Positions 41,995 through 51,370 of a stretch of 64,000 nt of DNA are shown piece after piece (positions within the stretch are counted from its first letter, which is position 1; each line of letters begins with the position of its first letter). Where the stretch lies: NCBI GenBank assembly GCA_040877445.1, contig JBBDNT010000227.1:10411-74410 (forward strand). Direction: 5' to 3'. The notes under the pieces were generated by a model. The model was given only the letters and a program-made list of their open reading frames with translations, did not search any database and was not told where the DNA came from. The DNA comes from JBBDNT01 sp040877445. GTDB lineage: Bacteria; Planctomycetota; Planctomycetia; Planctomycetales; Planctomycetaceae. A program made the translations under genes and the position numbers.

Positions 41995-44900
41995 ATGGCG
42001 AATCGTTCTCATGTGCTGCGTTACGGGGTCGCCCTCGCGGCGGTCATCCTGGCGATCGTGCTCCCTCTCCCGCTATCGCCGGTTCTGGACCAGCGCGTTT
42101 CCTTAATCACCTATTTCGCGGCGGTGATGGTCGCGGCGTGGTTCGGCGGCCTGGGGCCCGCTCTCCTGGCAATGGTGCTCAGCGCTTTCGCCGCGTGTTA
42201 TTTTCAGTTTCCGCCGACCGGCCATTTGCTGCCGCAAGACGGCGTGCAAGCGCTGTCGCTGCTGATGTTCCTCGCTGTCGGTGGCACGATAGCGGCGCTC
42301 ACCGGATCGTTGCGGCGGTCGCAGCACGTGGCCGCGGAGATCGCCCGCCAGTCCCGCGCCGAACGGGAGCGGTACTTCGTCACGCTGTCGAGCATCGGCG
42401 ACGGCGTGATCGCCACCGACACCGAGGGACGCGTGACGTTCATCAACGGCGTCGCCGAACGCCTCACCGGCTGGGCGCCGGCCGACGCCGAGGGACGGCC
42501 TCTCGACGGCGTGTTCCGCATCGTCAACGAGGAAACGCGACAGCCAGTCGAGAATCCCGTGACCAAGGCGCTGCGGCTGGGGGAGGTCGTGGGGTTGGCG
42601 AACCACACGGTGCTGATCGCCCGCGACGGGACCGAGCGGGCGATCGACGACAGCGCCGCCCCCATCCGCGACGAGCACGGCCGCGTCGTGGGGGTGATTC
42701 TCGTGTTCCGCGACGTCGAGGACGCGCGGCGGCTGAAGTTCGAACGCGACCGGTTCGCCGCGATCGTCGAGTCCTCCGAAGACGCCATCCTGGGCATGTC
42801 GTTCGACCTGGTCGCCACGCACTGGAACGACGGCGCGGCGCACATGTTCGGGTTCACCGCCGATGAAGTGATCGGCCGGCCTCTCGTCGAGACGATCCTC
42901 CCGGAAGACCGTGTCGACGAACTGCGCGAAATCCACCAACGGCTTCGCCGCGGCGAACGTGTCGATCATTTCGAGACCGTGCGGCGATACCGGGACGGCA
43001 GGCTGATCGACGTCTCGATCCGCATTTCGCCGGTCCACGACGAAAAAGGCCGCATCATCGGCGCTTCCGCGATCGACCGCGACATCACCGCGCGGCTGGA
43101 GGTCGAGCGCCGCCTGCGGCGCAGCGAAGAGGAACTGTCCGACTTCTTCGAAAACGCCGCGGTCGGTCTGCACTGGGTCGGTCTCGACGGGACCATTCTC
43201 CGCGCCAATCAGGCCGAGTTGGACTTGCTGGGCTACTCTCGCGACGAGTACGTGGGACGCCACATCACCGAGTTCCATGCCGATCGCGATAACATCGACG
43301 ACATCCTCGACCGCCTGTTGCGGGGCGAGGTCATTCAGAACCGGGAAGCCCGGCTGCGCCGCAAGGACGGCTCGCTATGCGACGTGCTGATCGACACCAG
43401 CGGCTTCTGGGAGGACGGGCGGTTCGTCCACAGCCGCTGCTTCACCCGCGACGTCTCAGAGCGGAAGCGGGCCGAGCAGCAGCTCCGCGACAGCGAAGAG
43501 CGGCTGCGGCTGGCCCTCGACGCCGGCCGCATGGGCACCTGGCAGTGGAACGTGGCGAGCGGGGAAGTGATCTGGTCGCCGGGGCTGGAACGCATCCACG
43601 GACTCGCTCCGGGCACGTTCGCCGGCACCTTCGAGGCCTATCAGCAGGACATTCACCCCGAAGACCGCGACCGCGTGCTGGACACGATCCGCCGCACGGT
43701 CGACGAGCGCCGCGATCATAACCTCGAATACCGCATCGTCTGGCCGGACGGAAGCATCCACTGGCTCGAAGCCCGCGGAAAGCTGATCTTCGACGAACGC
43801 GGCGCGCCGGAACGGCTGGTGGGGATTTGCGCTGACGTGACGGAGGCGAAGCGGCACGAAGCCACGCTGCGGTTCCTCGCCGACGCCAGCAAGTCGCTCG
43901 CCGCCCTCGTCGATTACCGCAGCACGCTGCAAGCGGTGGCGCGCCTCGCCGTCCCCGACTTCGCCGACTGGTGCGCCGTGGACATCCTGGACGATGGCGG
44001 CCAGGTCGAGCGGCTGGCCGTCGCCCATGTCGATCCGCGGAAGATCGATTTCGTCAAGCGCTTGCAGGATGAGTACCCGCCCGATCCCGACGTCCCGCAA
44101 GGCGCCTACCAGGTGCTCCGCACTGGCGAGCCGGAGTTCGTCCCGGCGATCGACGACGAGATGCTGCGGAACGTCGCCCGCGACGAGGTCCATCTGCGGT
44201 TGATCCGCGAATTGGGGCTGGCGTCGTACATCGCGGTTCCGTTGAAGGCGCACGACCGCACGCTGGGCGTGTTGACCTTCGCCACCGCCGAATCCGGCCG
44301 GCGCTTCCGCCCGGACGACCTCGACGTCGCAGAGGATCTCGCGCGGCGCGCGACCATCGCCATCGAGAACGCCCAGTTGTATCAGGAGGTCCGCGAGGCC
44401 GGACGCCGCAAGGACGAGTTCCTGGCGATGCTCGCCCACGAGTTGCGAAACCCGCTCGCTCCGATCCGCAGCGGATTGGACATCCTCCGCATGGAACCCA
44501 ACGGCCAGAAGGAGACCGTCGAACTGATGCAGCGGCAGGTCGAGCACCTCGTGAGACTCGTCGACGACCTGCTCGACGTCTCGCGAATCATGCGCGGAAA
44601 GGTCGAATTGCGGCGGCAGCCCACGCGGATCGCGACCATCGTGCAACGCGCGACCGAAGCGGTCCGGTGGTCCATCGACGATCAGGAACAGGCGCTCGCG
44701 GTCGAACTGCCGGACGAGGCGATCGTCGTCGACGTCGATCCCGTCCGCCTCGTGCAGGTGATCGAAAACCTGTTGAACAACGCCTCGAAGTACACCGACC
44801 AGGGGGGGCGCATCGCCGTTGCCGTCGAACGCCGCGGCCGATCGGTCTTGATCCACGTGCGCGACGACGGGATCGGCATCGACGAAGAGCTGCTCCCGCG

Positions 44901-46365
44901 AATCTTCGACTTGTTCACCCAGTCGTCGCGCTCGTTGGACCGCGCGCAGGGGGGGTTGGGCATCGGCTTGACTCTGGTCCGCAGTCTCGTCGAGGGGCAT
45001 GGCGGAACCATCTCGGCCCGCAGCGCGGGGCCGGGAAAAGGGAGCGAATTCACCGTCTGCCTGCCCGTCACCGACGCCGTACCCCTTGCGGACGACGCGC
45101 CTCTCGAGGTGCGGCCCGCACTGTCGCGCCGCGTGCTGGTCGTGGACGACAACGTGGGCGCGGTGCGGATGCTGTCGCTGCTGTTGCAACGGCTTGGCCC
45201 GCACGAAGTCGCCACCGCACAGGACGGGCCATCCGCCCTGCGAATGATCGCCGAGTTCCGCCCCGAGGTCGTGCTGCTCGACATCGGACTGCCCGGCATG
45301 GACGGTTACGAAGTCGCCGCCCGCGTCCGCAAAGACCCCGCGCACGATGACGTGCTGCTCGTGGCGCTCACCGGCTACGGACAGGAAGAGGACCGCCGCA
45401 AATCGCGGCGGGCCGGCTTCGACGAGCACCTCGTGAAACCCCCGGCGCTCGATCAGATCGCCCGCGTGCTGATCCGCCGTCCGCTGCGCGCACGCCGGCC
45501 CGACGCGGCCTCGGCCGTCGCGCGGCGTTCCCCCTCCTCCAACCTGGATACCGGCGTGGACGCTTCCCACACGGCTCGATTGCCAGCATCCACGGTTCCC
45601 CCGGTGAATGTCGGGCCGACCAGCGGGATGCTTCCGGACGACGAACGGATGGGGGCGTTCTTCCGTTCGCTCGCCCACGAAATCGGGAATTCGCTCGTCC
45701 CGATCCGGCTGATGTTCGAACTGCTCAAACGCCCGAACGTCGATGCCGACACGGTCGCCAGCGTCACCGAAATGCTGGACCAGCACCTCCCGTCGATGGG
45801 CCGCCTGGTCGACGACCTGCGGCGCATCGGCCGCATCGCCGCCGGCCGCCTCACGATTCGCGCCGCCGAGATCGAGCCGCGGGCCGTCGTCGACGCGGCG
45901 GTCGCGGCGGTCGCGCCGCGGTTCGAGGAGCGGCGGCAGACGTTTGACGTCGACATGCCCGAGTCGCTCCCGCGGCTCGAGGGGGACTTCGAATTGCTGC
46001 AACACGCCCTCACCGAATTGCTGAGGAACGCCGCGCAGTATAGTCCGCCCGAGTCCCGCATCTCGCTGAAAGCCGAACAGCGGGACGGAGCGATTCTGTT
46101 CCGCGTGCGCAACCCCGGCGGCGGTATCGCTCCCGACCTGTTGCCTCACGTGTTCGAGCTGTTCGTGCGCGGCGACGATCGCCTCGACGCCGAGGCCGGG
46201 AACTGGGGCGTCGGCCTGACGTTCGTCCGTCAGGTCGTGCGACAACACGGCGGCCGCGTCGGCGTGCGGGCGACCAATCAATCGCCCGATTGCGAATTCA
46301 CGATCGAATTGCCGCTCGCCCCCGTGTCTGCTCCGGTGTCCGCCCCCTTGTCCGCCCCGGTGTAG
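41995..46365 (+). CDS. Hybrid sensor histidine kinase with response receiver and a second kinase-like module
   Basis: The 1456-residue protein reads, in order: DUF4118-like membrane part (residues about 10-110, four helices), four PAS domains (about 125-620), a GAF domain (about 640-790), histidine kinase with His815 in LAHELRNPLAPI and ATP-binding boxes ENLLNNASKYT, DDGIGID, GLGIGLTLV, a receiver domain with Asp1096 in LLDIGLPGMDG, then a second kinase-like module with His1228 in LAHEIGNSLVPI. The second module has an N-box (LLRNAAQYSPP) but its G1 box reads NPGGGI and G2 reads NWGVGLTF. The end is four copies of APVS/APLS. No partner regulator is adjacent. Confidence 0.9.
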   Translation: MANRSHVLRYGVALAAVILAIVLPLPLSPVLDQRVSLITYFAAVMVAAWFGGLGPALLAMVLSAFAACYFQFPPTGHLLPQDGVQALSLLMFLAVGGTIAALTGSLRRSQHVAAEIARQSRAERERYFVTLSSIGDGVIATDTEGRVTFINGVAERLTGWAPADAEGRPLDGVFRIVNEETRQPVENPVTKALRLGEVVGLANHTVLIARDGTERAIDDSAAPIRDEHGRVVGVILVFRDVEDARRLKFERDRFAAIVESSEDAILGMSFDLVATHWNDGAAHMFGFTADEVIGRPLVETILPEDRVDELREIHQRLRRGERVDHFETVRRYRDGRLIDVSIRISPVHDEKGRIIGASAIDRDITARLEVERRLRRSEEELSDFFENAAVGLHWVGLDGTILRANQAELDLLGYSRDEYVGRHITEFHADRDNIDDILDRLLRGEVIQNREARLRRKDGSLCDVLIDTSGFWEDGRFVHSRCFTRDVSERKRAEQQLRDSEERLRLALDAGRMGTWQWNVASGEVIWSPGLERIHGLAPGTFAGTFEAYQQDIHPEDRDRVLDTIRRTVDERRDHNLEYRIVWPDGSIHWLEARGKLIFDERGAPERLVGICADVTEAKRHEATLRFLADASKSLAALVDYRSTLQAVARLAVPDFADWCAVDILDDGGQVERLAVAHVDPRKIDFVKRLQDEYPPDPDVPQGAYQVLRTGEPEFVPAIDDEMLRNVARDEVHLRLIRELGLASYIAVPLKAHDRTLGVLTFATAESGRRFRPDDLDVAEDLARRATIAIENAQLYQEVREAGRRKDEFLAMLAHELRNPLAPIRSGLDILRMEPNGQKETVELMQRQVEHLVRLVDDLLDVSRIMRGKVELRRQPTRIATIVQRATEAVRWSIDDQEQALAVELPDEAIVVDVDPVRLVQVIENLLNNASKYTDQGGRIAVAVERRGRSVLIHVRDDGIGIDEELLPRIFDLFTQSSRSLDRAQGGLGIGLTLVRSLVEGHGGTISARSAGPGKGSEFTVCLPVTDAVPLADDAPLEVRPALSRRVLVVDDNVGAVRMLSLLLQRLGPHEVATAQDGPSALRMIAEFRPEVVLLDIGLPGMDGYEVAARVRKDPAHDDVLLVALTGYGQEEDRRKSRRAGFDEHLVKPPALDQIARVLIRRPLRARRPDAASAVARRSPSSNLDTGVDASHTARLPASTVPPVNVGPTSGMLPDDERMGAFFRSLAHEIGNSLVPIRLMFELLKRPNVDADTVASVTEMLDQHLPSMGRLVDDLRRIGRIAAGRLTIRAAEIEPRAVVDAAVAAVAPRFEERRQTFDVDMPESLPRLEGDFELLQHALTELLRNAAQYSPPESRISLKAEQRDGAILFRVRNPGGGIAPDLLPHVFELFVRGDDRLDAEAGNWGVGLTFVRQVVRQHGGRVGVRATNQSPDCEFTIELPLAPVSAPVSAPLSAPV

Positions 46366-46430
46366 GATTGCGCCATCATCTGCCTTGCATGCGCCGAGGG
46401 AAATCGTGCCACTGCTCCCCCCCTGCGAAC

Positions 46431-46506
46431 GCACTGCTTCGGCCGAGCGGGGACGCTCGCTGAGGTGGCACGTTCGTCCGGCTCGGCCGAAGCAGTGGCA
46501 CGCCAG
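46431..46506. repeat. Dispersed repeat family F, copy 1 (CTTCGGCCGAGC...GCTCGGCCGAAG)
   Basis: GCACTGCTTCGGCCGAGC and GCTCGGCCGAAGCAGTGGCA are inverted and about 35 bases apart. Copies are also at 48734-48815 and 58048-58165. It follows the kinase gene by 65 bases and faces the convergent queC gene. Confidence 0.85.
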
Positions 46507-46555
46507 GAAGAATTGCGACACCCAAATGAAGTATCGGGCGTCGCCCGCGCGGGAT

Positions 46556-47251
46556 TCACGCGATGGATTCAAGCGGATCGTTCAGCCCCGCCTCCGCGAA
46601 GCCGGCGAGCCGCAGGCGGCAGGAGTCGCAACGGCCGCACGCCCGGCCCGTCACGTCGGGATCGTAACAGCTATGGGTGAGCGCGTAATCGACGCCCAGC
46701 CGCGTTCCCAGGCGGATGATTTCGCCCTTCGACAGCGAGATCAGCGGGGCGTGAACGGTCCAGCGGGCCGTTCCTTCGACACCGGCCTTCGTTCCCAACC
46801 GGGCGACTTCTTCGAAAGCGGTGATGAATTCCGGCCGGCAGTCGGGATACCCGCTGTAATCGACCGCGTTGACCCCCAGAAAGATGTCTTCCGCGCCAAG
46901 GACTTCCGCCCAGCCGAGCGCGATCGACAGGAAGATCGTGTTCCGCGCGGGGACGTAGGTGACGGGAATTTCGCCGGTCGCGTCGTCGTCGGAGCGGTCC
47001 TTGGGAACGTCGATCTCGGCGGTCAGGGCCGAGCCGCCGAACCGCCGCAGGTCGAGCCGCATCACGATGTGCTCGTCGACGCCGGCGGCGGCGCAGACGC
47101 GCCGCGCCGCGTCGAGTTCGAAGCGATGCCGTTGGCCGTAATCGAACGAGAGGGCGCAGGGGGTGAACCCTTCGCTCTTGGCGACGGCGAGCACGGTGGC
47201 GGAATCAAGCCCGCCGCTGACGAGCACGACGGCGCGGCGGTGGGCGGACAT
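46556..47251 (-). CDS. queC: 7-cyano-7-deazaguanine synthase
   Basis: From ATG 47251 the 231-residue protein starts MSAHRRAVVLVSGGLDSATV, with the PP-loop SGGLDS, then FDYGQRHRFELDAA, TYVPARNTIFLSIALGWAEV, GVNAVDYSGYPDCRPEF and a C-terminal zinc site CYDPDVTGRACGRCDSCRLR. QueC converts 7-carboxy-7-deazaguanine to preQ0, the precursor of queuosine. tgt lies 9 kb away. queD/queE/queF are not in the window. The gene ends in the neighbourhood of repeat F1. Confidence 0.95.
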   Translation of the reverse strand: MSAHRRAVVLVSGGLDSATVLAVAKSEGFTPCALSFDYGQRHRFELDAARRVCAAAGVDEHIVMRLDLRRFGGSALTAEIDVPKDRSDDDATGEIPVTYVPARNTIFLSIALGWAEVLGAEDIFLGVNAVDYSGYPDCRPEFITAFEEVARLGTKAGVEGTARWTVHAPLISLSKGEIIRLGTRLGVDYALTHSCYDPDVTGRACGRCDSCRLRLAGFAEAGLNDPLESIA

Positions 47252-47268
47252 GGCGCGCTTCTCCACGA

Positions 47269-47955
47269 CTAATTCTCGACGACCCGCAGTTCGGATTCGG
47301 TGCGAGGGAAGGCTTGGAAGACCAGAACCAGCGGCGAGAGGAGCAGCCACGCCGCATGGGTCATCAGAGAGAGAATGAATTCGCGACCTGGAGTGCGAAT
47401 GCGTCGCGTCTCGATCTCCGGTCGATATCGCCGCTTCTCGAACTCTCGTACTCGTCGGCGAATTCGTGCCAATGAGGCAATCGAATCGAACGGCGCCAAC
47501 GTGATCCGCTCGGGCGACGGGGCCGACGCGCGTCGGTTGCGGCACTTCGCGATGATGATCGAGGCCACTCCGAGAACGGGCGTGGCCGCGAAAAGTTGCT
47601 GGCCGAAACCGAGCCATGACGTGCACATCGCGAAGAGCAGCAGTAGGGCGATCGCCGGAAGTTGCAGCCCGGACCATTTTCGCGATTGGATGACATCGAC
47701 GTGGGCGTCCGACCTCAACACAAGAACGAGCCTTTGGACGAAATCACACTCCTGACGCGACCAAGCGACGTGATGGTCGATCACGTCGTCGTAGAAGAAC
47801 CATAAGCAAAGGGCGACCCGCTTCACCGTCGGGTCCGATGATGCGGCGGCGATCGCGTGGATGCGATCGTCGAATTCGAAGGCGGGGATTCCCTCCGAGA
47901 CGAATCGATCGATCGCTTCGATGAGCCGCTCTCGACCGGCACGGTCGATTTCCAT
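47269..47955 (-). CDS. Membrane-associated protein of unknown function
   Basis: From ATG 47955, the 228-residue protein starts MEIDRAGRERLIEAIDRFVS, with SSDPTVKRVALCLWFFYDDV in the soluble N-terminal half. Two hydrophobic stretches follow (LPAIALLLLFAMCTSWLGFG and FAATPVLGVASIIIAKC), then a basic linker (RIRRRVREFEKRRYRPEIET) and a C-terminal helix (LMTHAAWLLLSPLVLVFQAF). No known family. It lies 17 bases upstream of queC on the same strand, so co-transcription is possible. Confidence 0.65.
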   Translation of the reverse strand: MEIDRAGRERLIEAIDRFVSEGIPAFEFDDRIHAIAAASSDPTVKRVALCLWFFYDDVIDHHVAWSRQECDFVQRLVLVLRSDAHVDVIQSRKWSGLQLPAIALLLLFAMCTSWLGFGQQLFAATPVLGVASIIIAKCRNRRASAPSPERITLAPFDSIASLARIRRRVREFEKRRYRPEIETRRIRTPGREFILSLMTHAAWLLLSPLVLVFQAFPRTESELRVVEN

Positions 47956-47974
47956 ACCGCACCTCCCGACGCAA

Positions 47975-48008
47975 CAGGCCCGGCCGATGAAGTCATCGAC
48001 CGGGCCTG
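47975..48008 (-). terminator. Hairpin after the two-HMA-domain gene
   Basis: CAGGCCCGGCCGATGAAGTC followed by ATCGACCGGGCCTG forms a strong stem between the HMA gene's stop (48038) and the next start (47955). There is no T-run, so intrinsic termination is only possible. Confidence 0.5.
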
Positions 48009-48037
48009 CGAAGATCGGTTGCATTCAACGGGGCGTT

Positions 48038-48571
48038 CTACTTGCCCGCCTTGGCGTGGAAGCCGGCCTTGTTAAGCGCCTCGACGGCCTTCGCCACCTC
48101 GACCGAGTTGCCCGTGAGGGTCACGGTCTTGGCCTTCTGGTCGGCCTTGGCGTCGGTGACGTTCGCCACTTCCTTGGCCGCCTTCGTGGCCGCGTTCACG
48201 CACCCGCCGCAGCACAGGTGCACGCCGGTCAGCACGACGCTGTCGGCCTTCGCGTCCGCCGCGGCGCCGGACGCCGGAAACGCCACGTCCTTGTCGCCGT
48301 GCTTGGCGGCGCCATGGAAGCCGGCGTCGGCGAGGGCCTTCACGCCCGCCTCGGCCGCCTTGTCGTCCGCGGCGACGAAGGTCACGGTCTTGCTCTGCTG
48401 ATCGGGCTTCGCGTTCGACACGCCGGTCACGCCCGTCAGCGCCTCGTTCAGCGCTTTCACGCACATTCCACAGCAGATGTGTACGCCGGTGACTTTGACT
48501 TCGCCGGCCTGCGTGACGGCGGCGAACGACAGAACCAAGCCGGCAACGGTCAGATTCACGATCGTCTTCAT
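48038..48571 (-). CDS. Secreted protein with two HMA-like domains and CCGxC motifs
   Basis: From ATG 48571, the 177-residue protein has a signal peptide (MKTIVNLTVAGLVLSFAAVT...QAGEV), then two repeats of a ferredoxin-like heavy-metal domain. Each starts with a cysteine cluster: VHICCGMCVKALNEALTGV and VHLCCGGCVNAATKAAKEV, three cysteines (CCGxC) with a preceding His rather than the classic MxCxxC. Both end with AGFHxxAK-type sequence (GFHGAAKHG, GFHAKAGK). The domains are 60-65 residues, linked by an Ala/Lys-rich stretch. It is probably an exported metal (copper or zinc) binder. No transporter or P-type ATPase is next to it. Confidence 0.85.
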   Translation of the reverse strand: MKTIVNLTVAGLVLSFAAVTQAGEVKVTGVHICCGMCVKALNEALTGVTGVSNAKPDQQSKTVTFVAADDKAAEAGVKALADAGFHGAAKHGDKDVAFPASGAAADAKADSVVLTGVHLCCGGCVNAATKAAKEVANVTDAKADQKAKTVTLTGNSVEVAKAVEALNKAGFHAKAGK

Positions 48572-48733
48572 GGTGCGGCTGCTCCTCGGGGATTGAGTGG
48601 ATGCGTCGCGACGGCGGAGGTCCGTCAACGCACGGGGTGGCGATCTCATCGCATCGGCACCGACCGATGTACCCGCAGATTGTGGCAGTATGCCGCCAGG
48701 AAGTCAAGACGGAGGTCGGAAAGCCCGGATCGT

Positions 48734-48815
48734 GGTGCGGCAATACTCTTTGGCCGAGCGAGAATCCTTTCCGAAAGCGGATGCTCGTGGCGCTCGGCCG
48801 AAGCAGTGGCACAGG
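48734..48815. repeat. Dispersed repeat family F, copy 2
   Basis: Reads GTGCGGCAATACTCTTTGGC and then CGAGC...GCTCGGCCGAAGCAGTGGCA. The GTGCGGCAATACT lead-in is shared with the copy at 58048. Confidence 0.82.
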
Positions 48816-48855
48816 CCGGGGAGCGCGGTCGTGAATTCGCGAGCGGGGCGACGCG

Positions 48856-49602
48856 CTACGGTTCCGTCATGTGCAGCACCACGCAGGTGATGTTGTCCTT
48901 CGAGCCGCCCGCCTGGGCGGCGGCGACGAGCTTTTCGGCCGCCGCCTGCGGATCGTCCGCCTCGGCGAGAATCTCCGCGAGCGCGTCGTCCTTCACGCCG
49001 TCGGTCACGCCGTCGGAGCAAAGCATGACGCGATCTCCGGCGCGCGGTTCGATCTCGCGCGCGCCCGTGCCGTTGCTCCCCTCCTTCGTTCCGAGGTAGC
49101 GGTAGAGAACGTTGCGATAGCGGTGCGTGGCGGCCTCGGCCTGCGAGATCGTGCCGTGATCGACCAGCGCCTGCGTCATCGAATGGTCCTTCGTCAGCTG
49201 CTCGAGCTTTCCGTCGCGGAGCAGATAGGCGCGGCTGTCGCCCACGCCGCCGACATACAGCTTTTCGCCGGCGGACACCAGCAGCACGATGGTGGTGCCC
49301 ATGTTGTGGCAATCGGCGCTGACCTCGCCCAACGCCATGATCTCGTGATTGGCGTGGGCGACCGCCTCGTCGATGGCCTGGGTCACCTTCTCGCCGGCGT
49401 CGGCCGCGAAGTCGATGAGCTGGTCGAGCTTCGTCGAGATCAACTCGGTGGCCAATTCGCTGGCCTTCTCGCCGGCGCACTGGCCCCCCATGCCGTCGGC
49501 GACGAGGAAGAACCGCGACTGCGGATCGACGAGGCAACGGTCCTCGTTGTTCTCGCGAAAGTCGCCGGTGATGCTCAACTGGCCCGCGCGAAGAGAAAGC
49601 AT
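48856..49602 (-). CDS. PP2C-type (PPM) serine/threonine phosphatase
   Basis: From ATG 49602 the 248-residue protein has the PPM metal motifs: TGDFRENNEDRCLV, FLVADGMGGQCAGEKAS, GTTIVLL, VGDSRAYLLRDGKLEQLTKD, RVMLCSDGVTDGVKDD and KDNITCVVLHM. It removes phosphate from Ser/Thr and typically counters an Hanks-type kinase; no kinase of that class is seen in the window. There is no transmembrane helix, so it is cytosolic. A seven-base-period tract (GAATGGA/GGATGCG) lies 45 bases upstream of the start. Confidence 0.92.
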   Translation of the reverse strand: MLSLRAGQLSITGDFRENNEDRCLVDPQSRFFLVADGMGGQCAGEKASELATELISTKLDQLIDFAADAGEKVTQAIDEAVAHANHEIMALGEVSADCHNMGTTIVLLVSAGEKLYVGGVGDSRAYLLRDGKLEQLTKDHSMTQALVDHGTISQAEAATHRYRNVLYRYLGTKEGSNGTGAREIEPRAGDRVMLCSDGVTDGVKDDALAEILAEADDPQAAAEKLVAAAQAGGSKDNITCVVLHMTEP

Positions 49603-50237
49603 GGGAACGTGGAACGAGGATGTGAGACGAGAGGGGAAGCCGCGAATGGAGAATAAGGGATCGGGGATGCGGAATGGAAGATCGAAGACGACTGATGAAG
49701 CATTTTCGGCGCAAACCACCCCCGATCGCTCCCCCCGCTCCGATCTCCGTGGTGCAATCGTTCGACTTCCGTTCGTGCGCGAATTTCGGGAGACCACGGG
49801 TGTCGCTGATGGCGGCGGGCGATTCGGCGGAGTTCGAACGGTGAAGTCCAATCTCGATTGCAGTTTCGCCGCGGGCCATCAGCGTCGATCAGCGACGAAC
49901 AGCGTTCCCGGCATTCGCACGGAGAACTCTTCCGCCGCGGGTGGAATGCGGGAACAGGAACACTGTCTCTTCGCTGATCTTCCTCAGTCAGTAGTTCCAA
50001 GTTCACGGGAATTCTCGCAGGAAGTGCGGACGTGAAACGATGGCGCCGCGAAGAGGAATGACTTCGCGGACTCGTTCTTCGTCCTTCGTTTCCTCGTGAC
50101 TTGGTGGTTCGATCGCCTCCCCCCGCTGACGCGGGAGGCTCGCTCTGCTTGTTTTCTTTGCGGCCCTTGGCGACTTTGCGTCGGCGGTGCGGACGACGAT
50201 CGAAAAGCGAAAGATTCACAACCTCTGACCTCTGCCA
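49603..50237. other. Gap without gene containing three repeat families
   Basis: The gap holds a seven-base-period tract (49645-49684), family J (GTTCGACTTCCGTTCGTGCG, 49757-49812), and the 135-base family G element (49852-49985), then CGCAAAG-type and CTCCCCCCGCT-type repeats near 50118-50185. No gene is convincing. Confidence 0.7.
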
Positions 50238-50963
50238 TCAATCGCCGCCGCACACCGCATTCACCAAGTCCCTCACGCCCAGCGTGGTCGGCGTCACGAA
50301 CAACTCGCCCGCCTCGAAGCCGGCGTTGGTGCCGAACAGCCGGTTCTCGCTTTCGACCAGCCGGAACACCCGCTCCTTGTGCGGCGGGAACTGCGTGCGG
50401 TAGGCGCGGATCGCCTCCAACTTGATCGCAAACGTGGCGGAGATGTCCACGACGAATTGACCATAGTCGCGCGGCAATCGCAACCTGTTGAACCCCAGCG
50501 GGAACCAGATTTGCTTCTCGATGGTGTGCACCGGCAAGCCGTCGAAATGCTCGTCCCACTTCGTAAGCCGCGAGTAGAACACGGCCGCGTCGGTGATCTG
50601 CACCGCCTGCCAATGGTCGGGAGATGCCATCGGCGTCTTGTCGAGCAGGCCGAGCACGAGCCGCGGACGATAGCGGCGGAAGATCTTCGCCAACTCGACG
50701 CGGGCCTCGAAGCAGTCGAACAGGCGGCGGTTGGTGAACTCGAGCGTCTCGCGGACGTGCACGCCGAGAATCTCCGCCGCCCGCCGCGCCTCTTCCAGTC
50801 GCACATGCGGCCCGGGACTTTCGGGCGTGGGCTCGCCGTCGGTGAGGTCGACGATCCCGACGCGGTATCCCTGCCGGACGAGACTCGCCAAGGTTCCGCC
50901 GCAGCCGATCTCGACATCGTCGGGATGAGCGCCGACGGCGATGACGTCGAGGGGTTGGTCCAT
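50238..50963 (-). CDS. LmbE-family deacetylase, BshB1-like
   Basis: The 241-residue protein has the zinc-hydrolase motifs AVGAHPDDVEIGCGGTLA and SPDHWQAVQITDAAVFYSRL, GIVDLTDGEPTPESPGPH, FTNRRLFD and FPPHKERVF, matching BshB1-type enzymes that remove acetyl from GlcNAc-malate in bacillithiol synthesis. No bshA or bshC is in the window, so the substrate is only suggested; it could be a GlcNAc-PI-like deacetylase. The start (ATG 50963) follows directly on a CAACTGACGAT repeat that also ends the upstream gene. Confidence 0.85.
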   Translation of the reverse strand: MDQPLDVIAVGAHPDDVEIGCGGTLASLVRQGYRVGIVDLTDGEPTPESPGPHVRLEEARRAAEILGVHVRETLEFTNRRLFDCFEARVELAKIFRRYRPRLVLGLLDKTPMASPDHWQAVQITDAAVFYSRLTKWDEHFDGLPVHTIEKQIWFPLGFNRLRLPRDYGQFVVDISATFAIKLEAIRAYRTQFPPHKERVFRLVESENRLFGTNAGFEAGELFVTPTTLGVRDLVNAVCGGD

Positions 50964-50964
50964 C

Positions 50965-51004
50965 GTCAGTTGTCCGTTGTCAGTTATCAGTTGTCGGTTG
51001 TCGG
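50965..51004 (-). repeat. Seven-base-period tract (TCAGTTG/TCGGTTG) between two genes
   Basis: TCAGTTG, TCCGTTG, TCAGTTA, TCAGTTG, TCGGTTG, TCGGTGG run head to tail. The tract contains the stop codon of 50987-51331 and abuts the start codon of the deacetylase gene. Confidence 0.85.
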
Positions 51005-51331
51005 TGGCTCTCCGACGAAGGTGCCGTCAGGACGCATGATGAACTCGTCGCCGACGTCCGCAGTGTCGATCGGAATAAAAGGCAAGATCGGCCGTTGCGG
51101 TTCCGCCGTCAAGAATCCGCAGACGCGCACGTCCCCATTCGGCTTGTCGTTCCAGAAGGCGTTGAATTCGATCTGGTACTCGGTTCCATCCGGGGCAGTT
51201 TCTTCGATGTGATCCAGGCAGTCATGCTCGCGACCGTCGCGTTCGACGCGCTCGGCCAGCCGCTCATAGTGCCATGAGCGAAACACGGTCAATCGCTCCG
51301 CCAGGATCGCTCGTTTTTCCTCGATCGTCAT
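50987..51331 (-). CDS. Small hypothetical protein
   Basis: The 114-residue protein begins MTIEEKRAILAERLTVFRSW and has HYERLAERVERDGREHDCLD, EYQIEFNAFWNDKPNGDVRV and PILPFIPIDTADVGDEFIMR. It is acidic and soluble, without known motif. Its C-terminal residues EPPTTDN and stop codon are encoded by the TCGGTTG/TCAGTTG tract. Upstream of it is the alpha/beta hydrolase gene. Confidence 0.65.
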   Translation of the reverse strand: MTIEEKRAILAERLTVFRSWHYERLAERVERDGREHDCLDHIEETAPDGTEYQIEFNAFWNDKPNGDVRVCGFLTAEPQRPILPFIPIDTADVGDEFIMRPDGTFVGEPPTTDN

Positions 51332-51370
51332 CGATCAACTTACGGATACTGGTGTCGGCACTCCCCCCGC

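Noticed and set aside
43456..46572. A 1038-codon open frame antisense to the histidine kinase gene
   Set aside because: The sense frame has four PAS domains, GAF, kinase and receiver motifs; the antisense composition is shadow-like.
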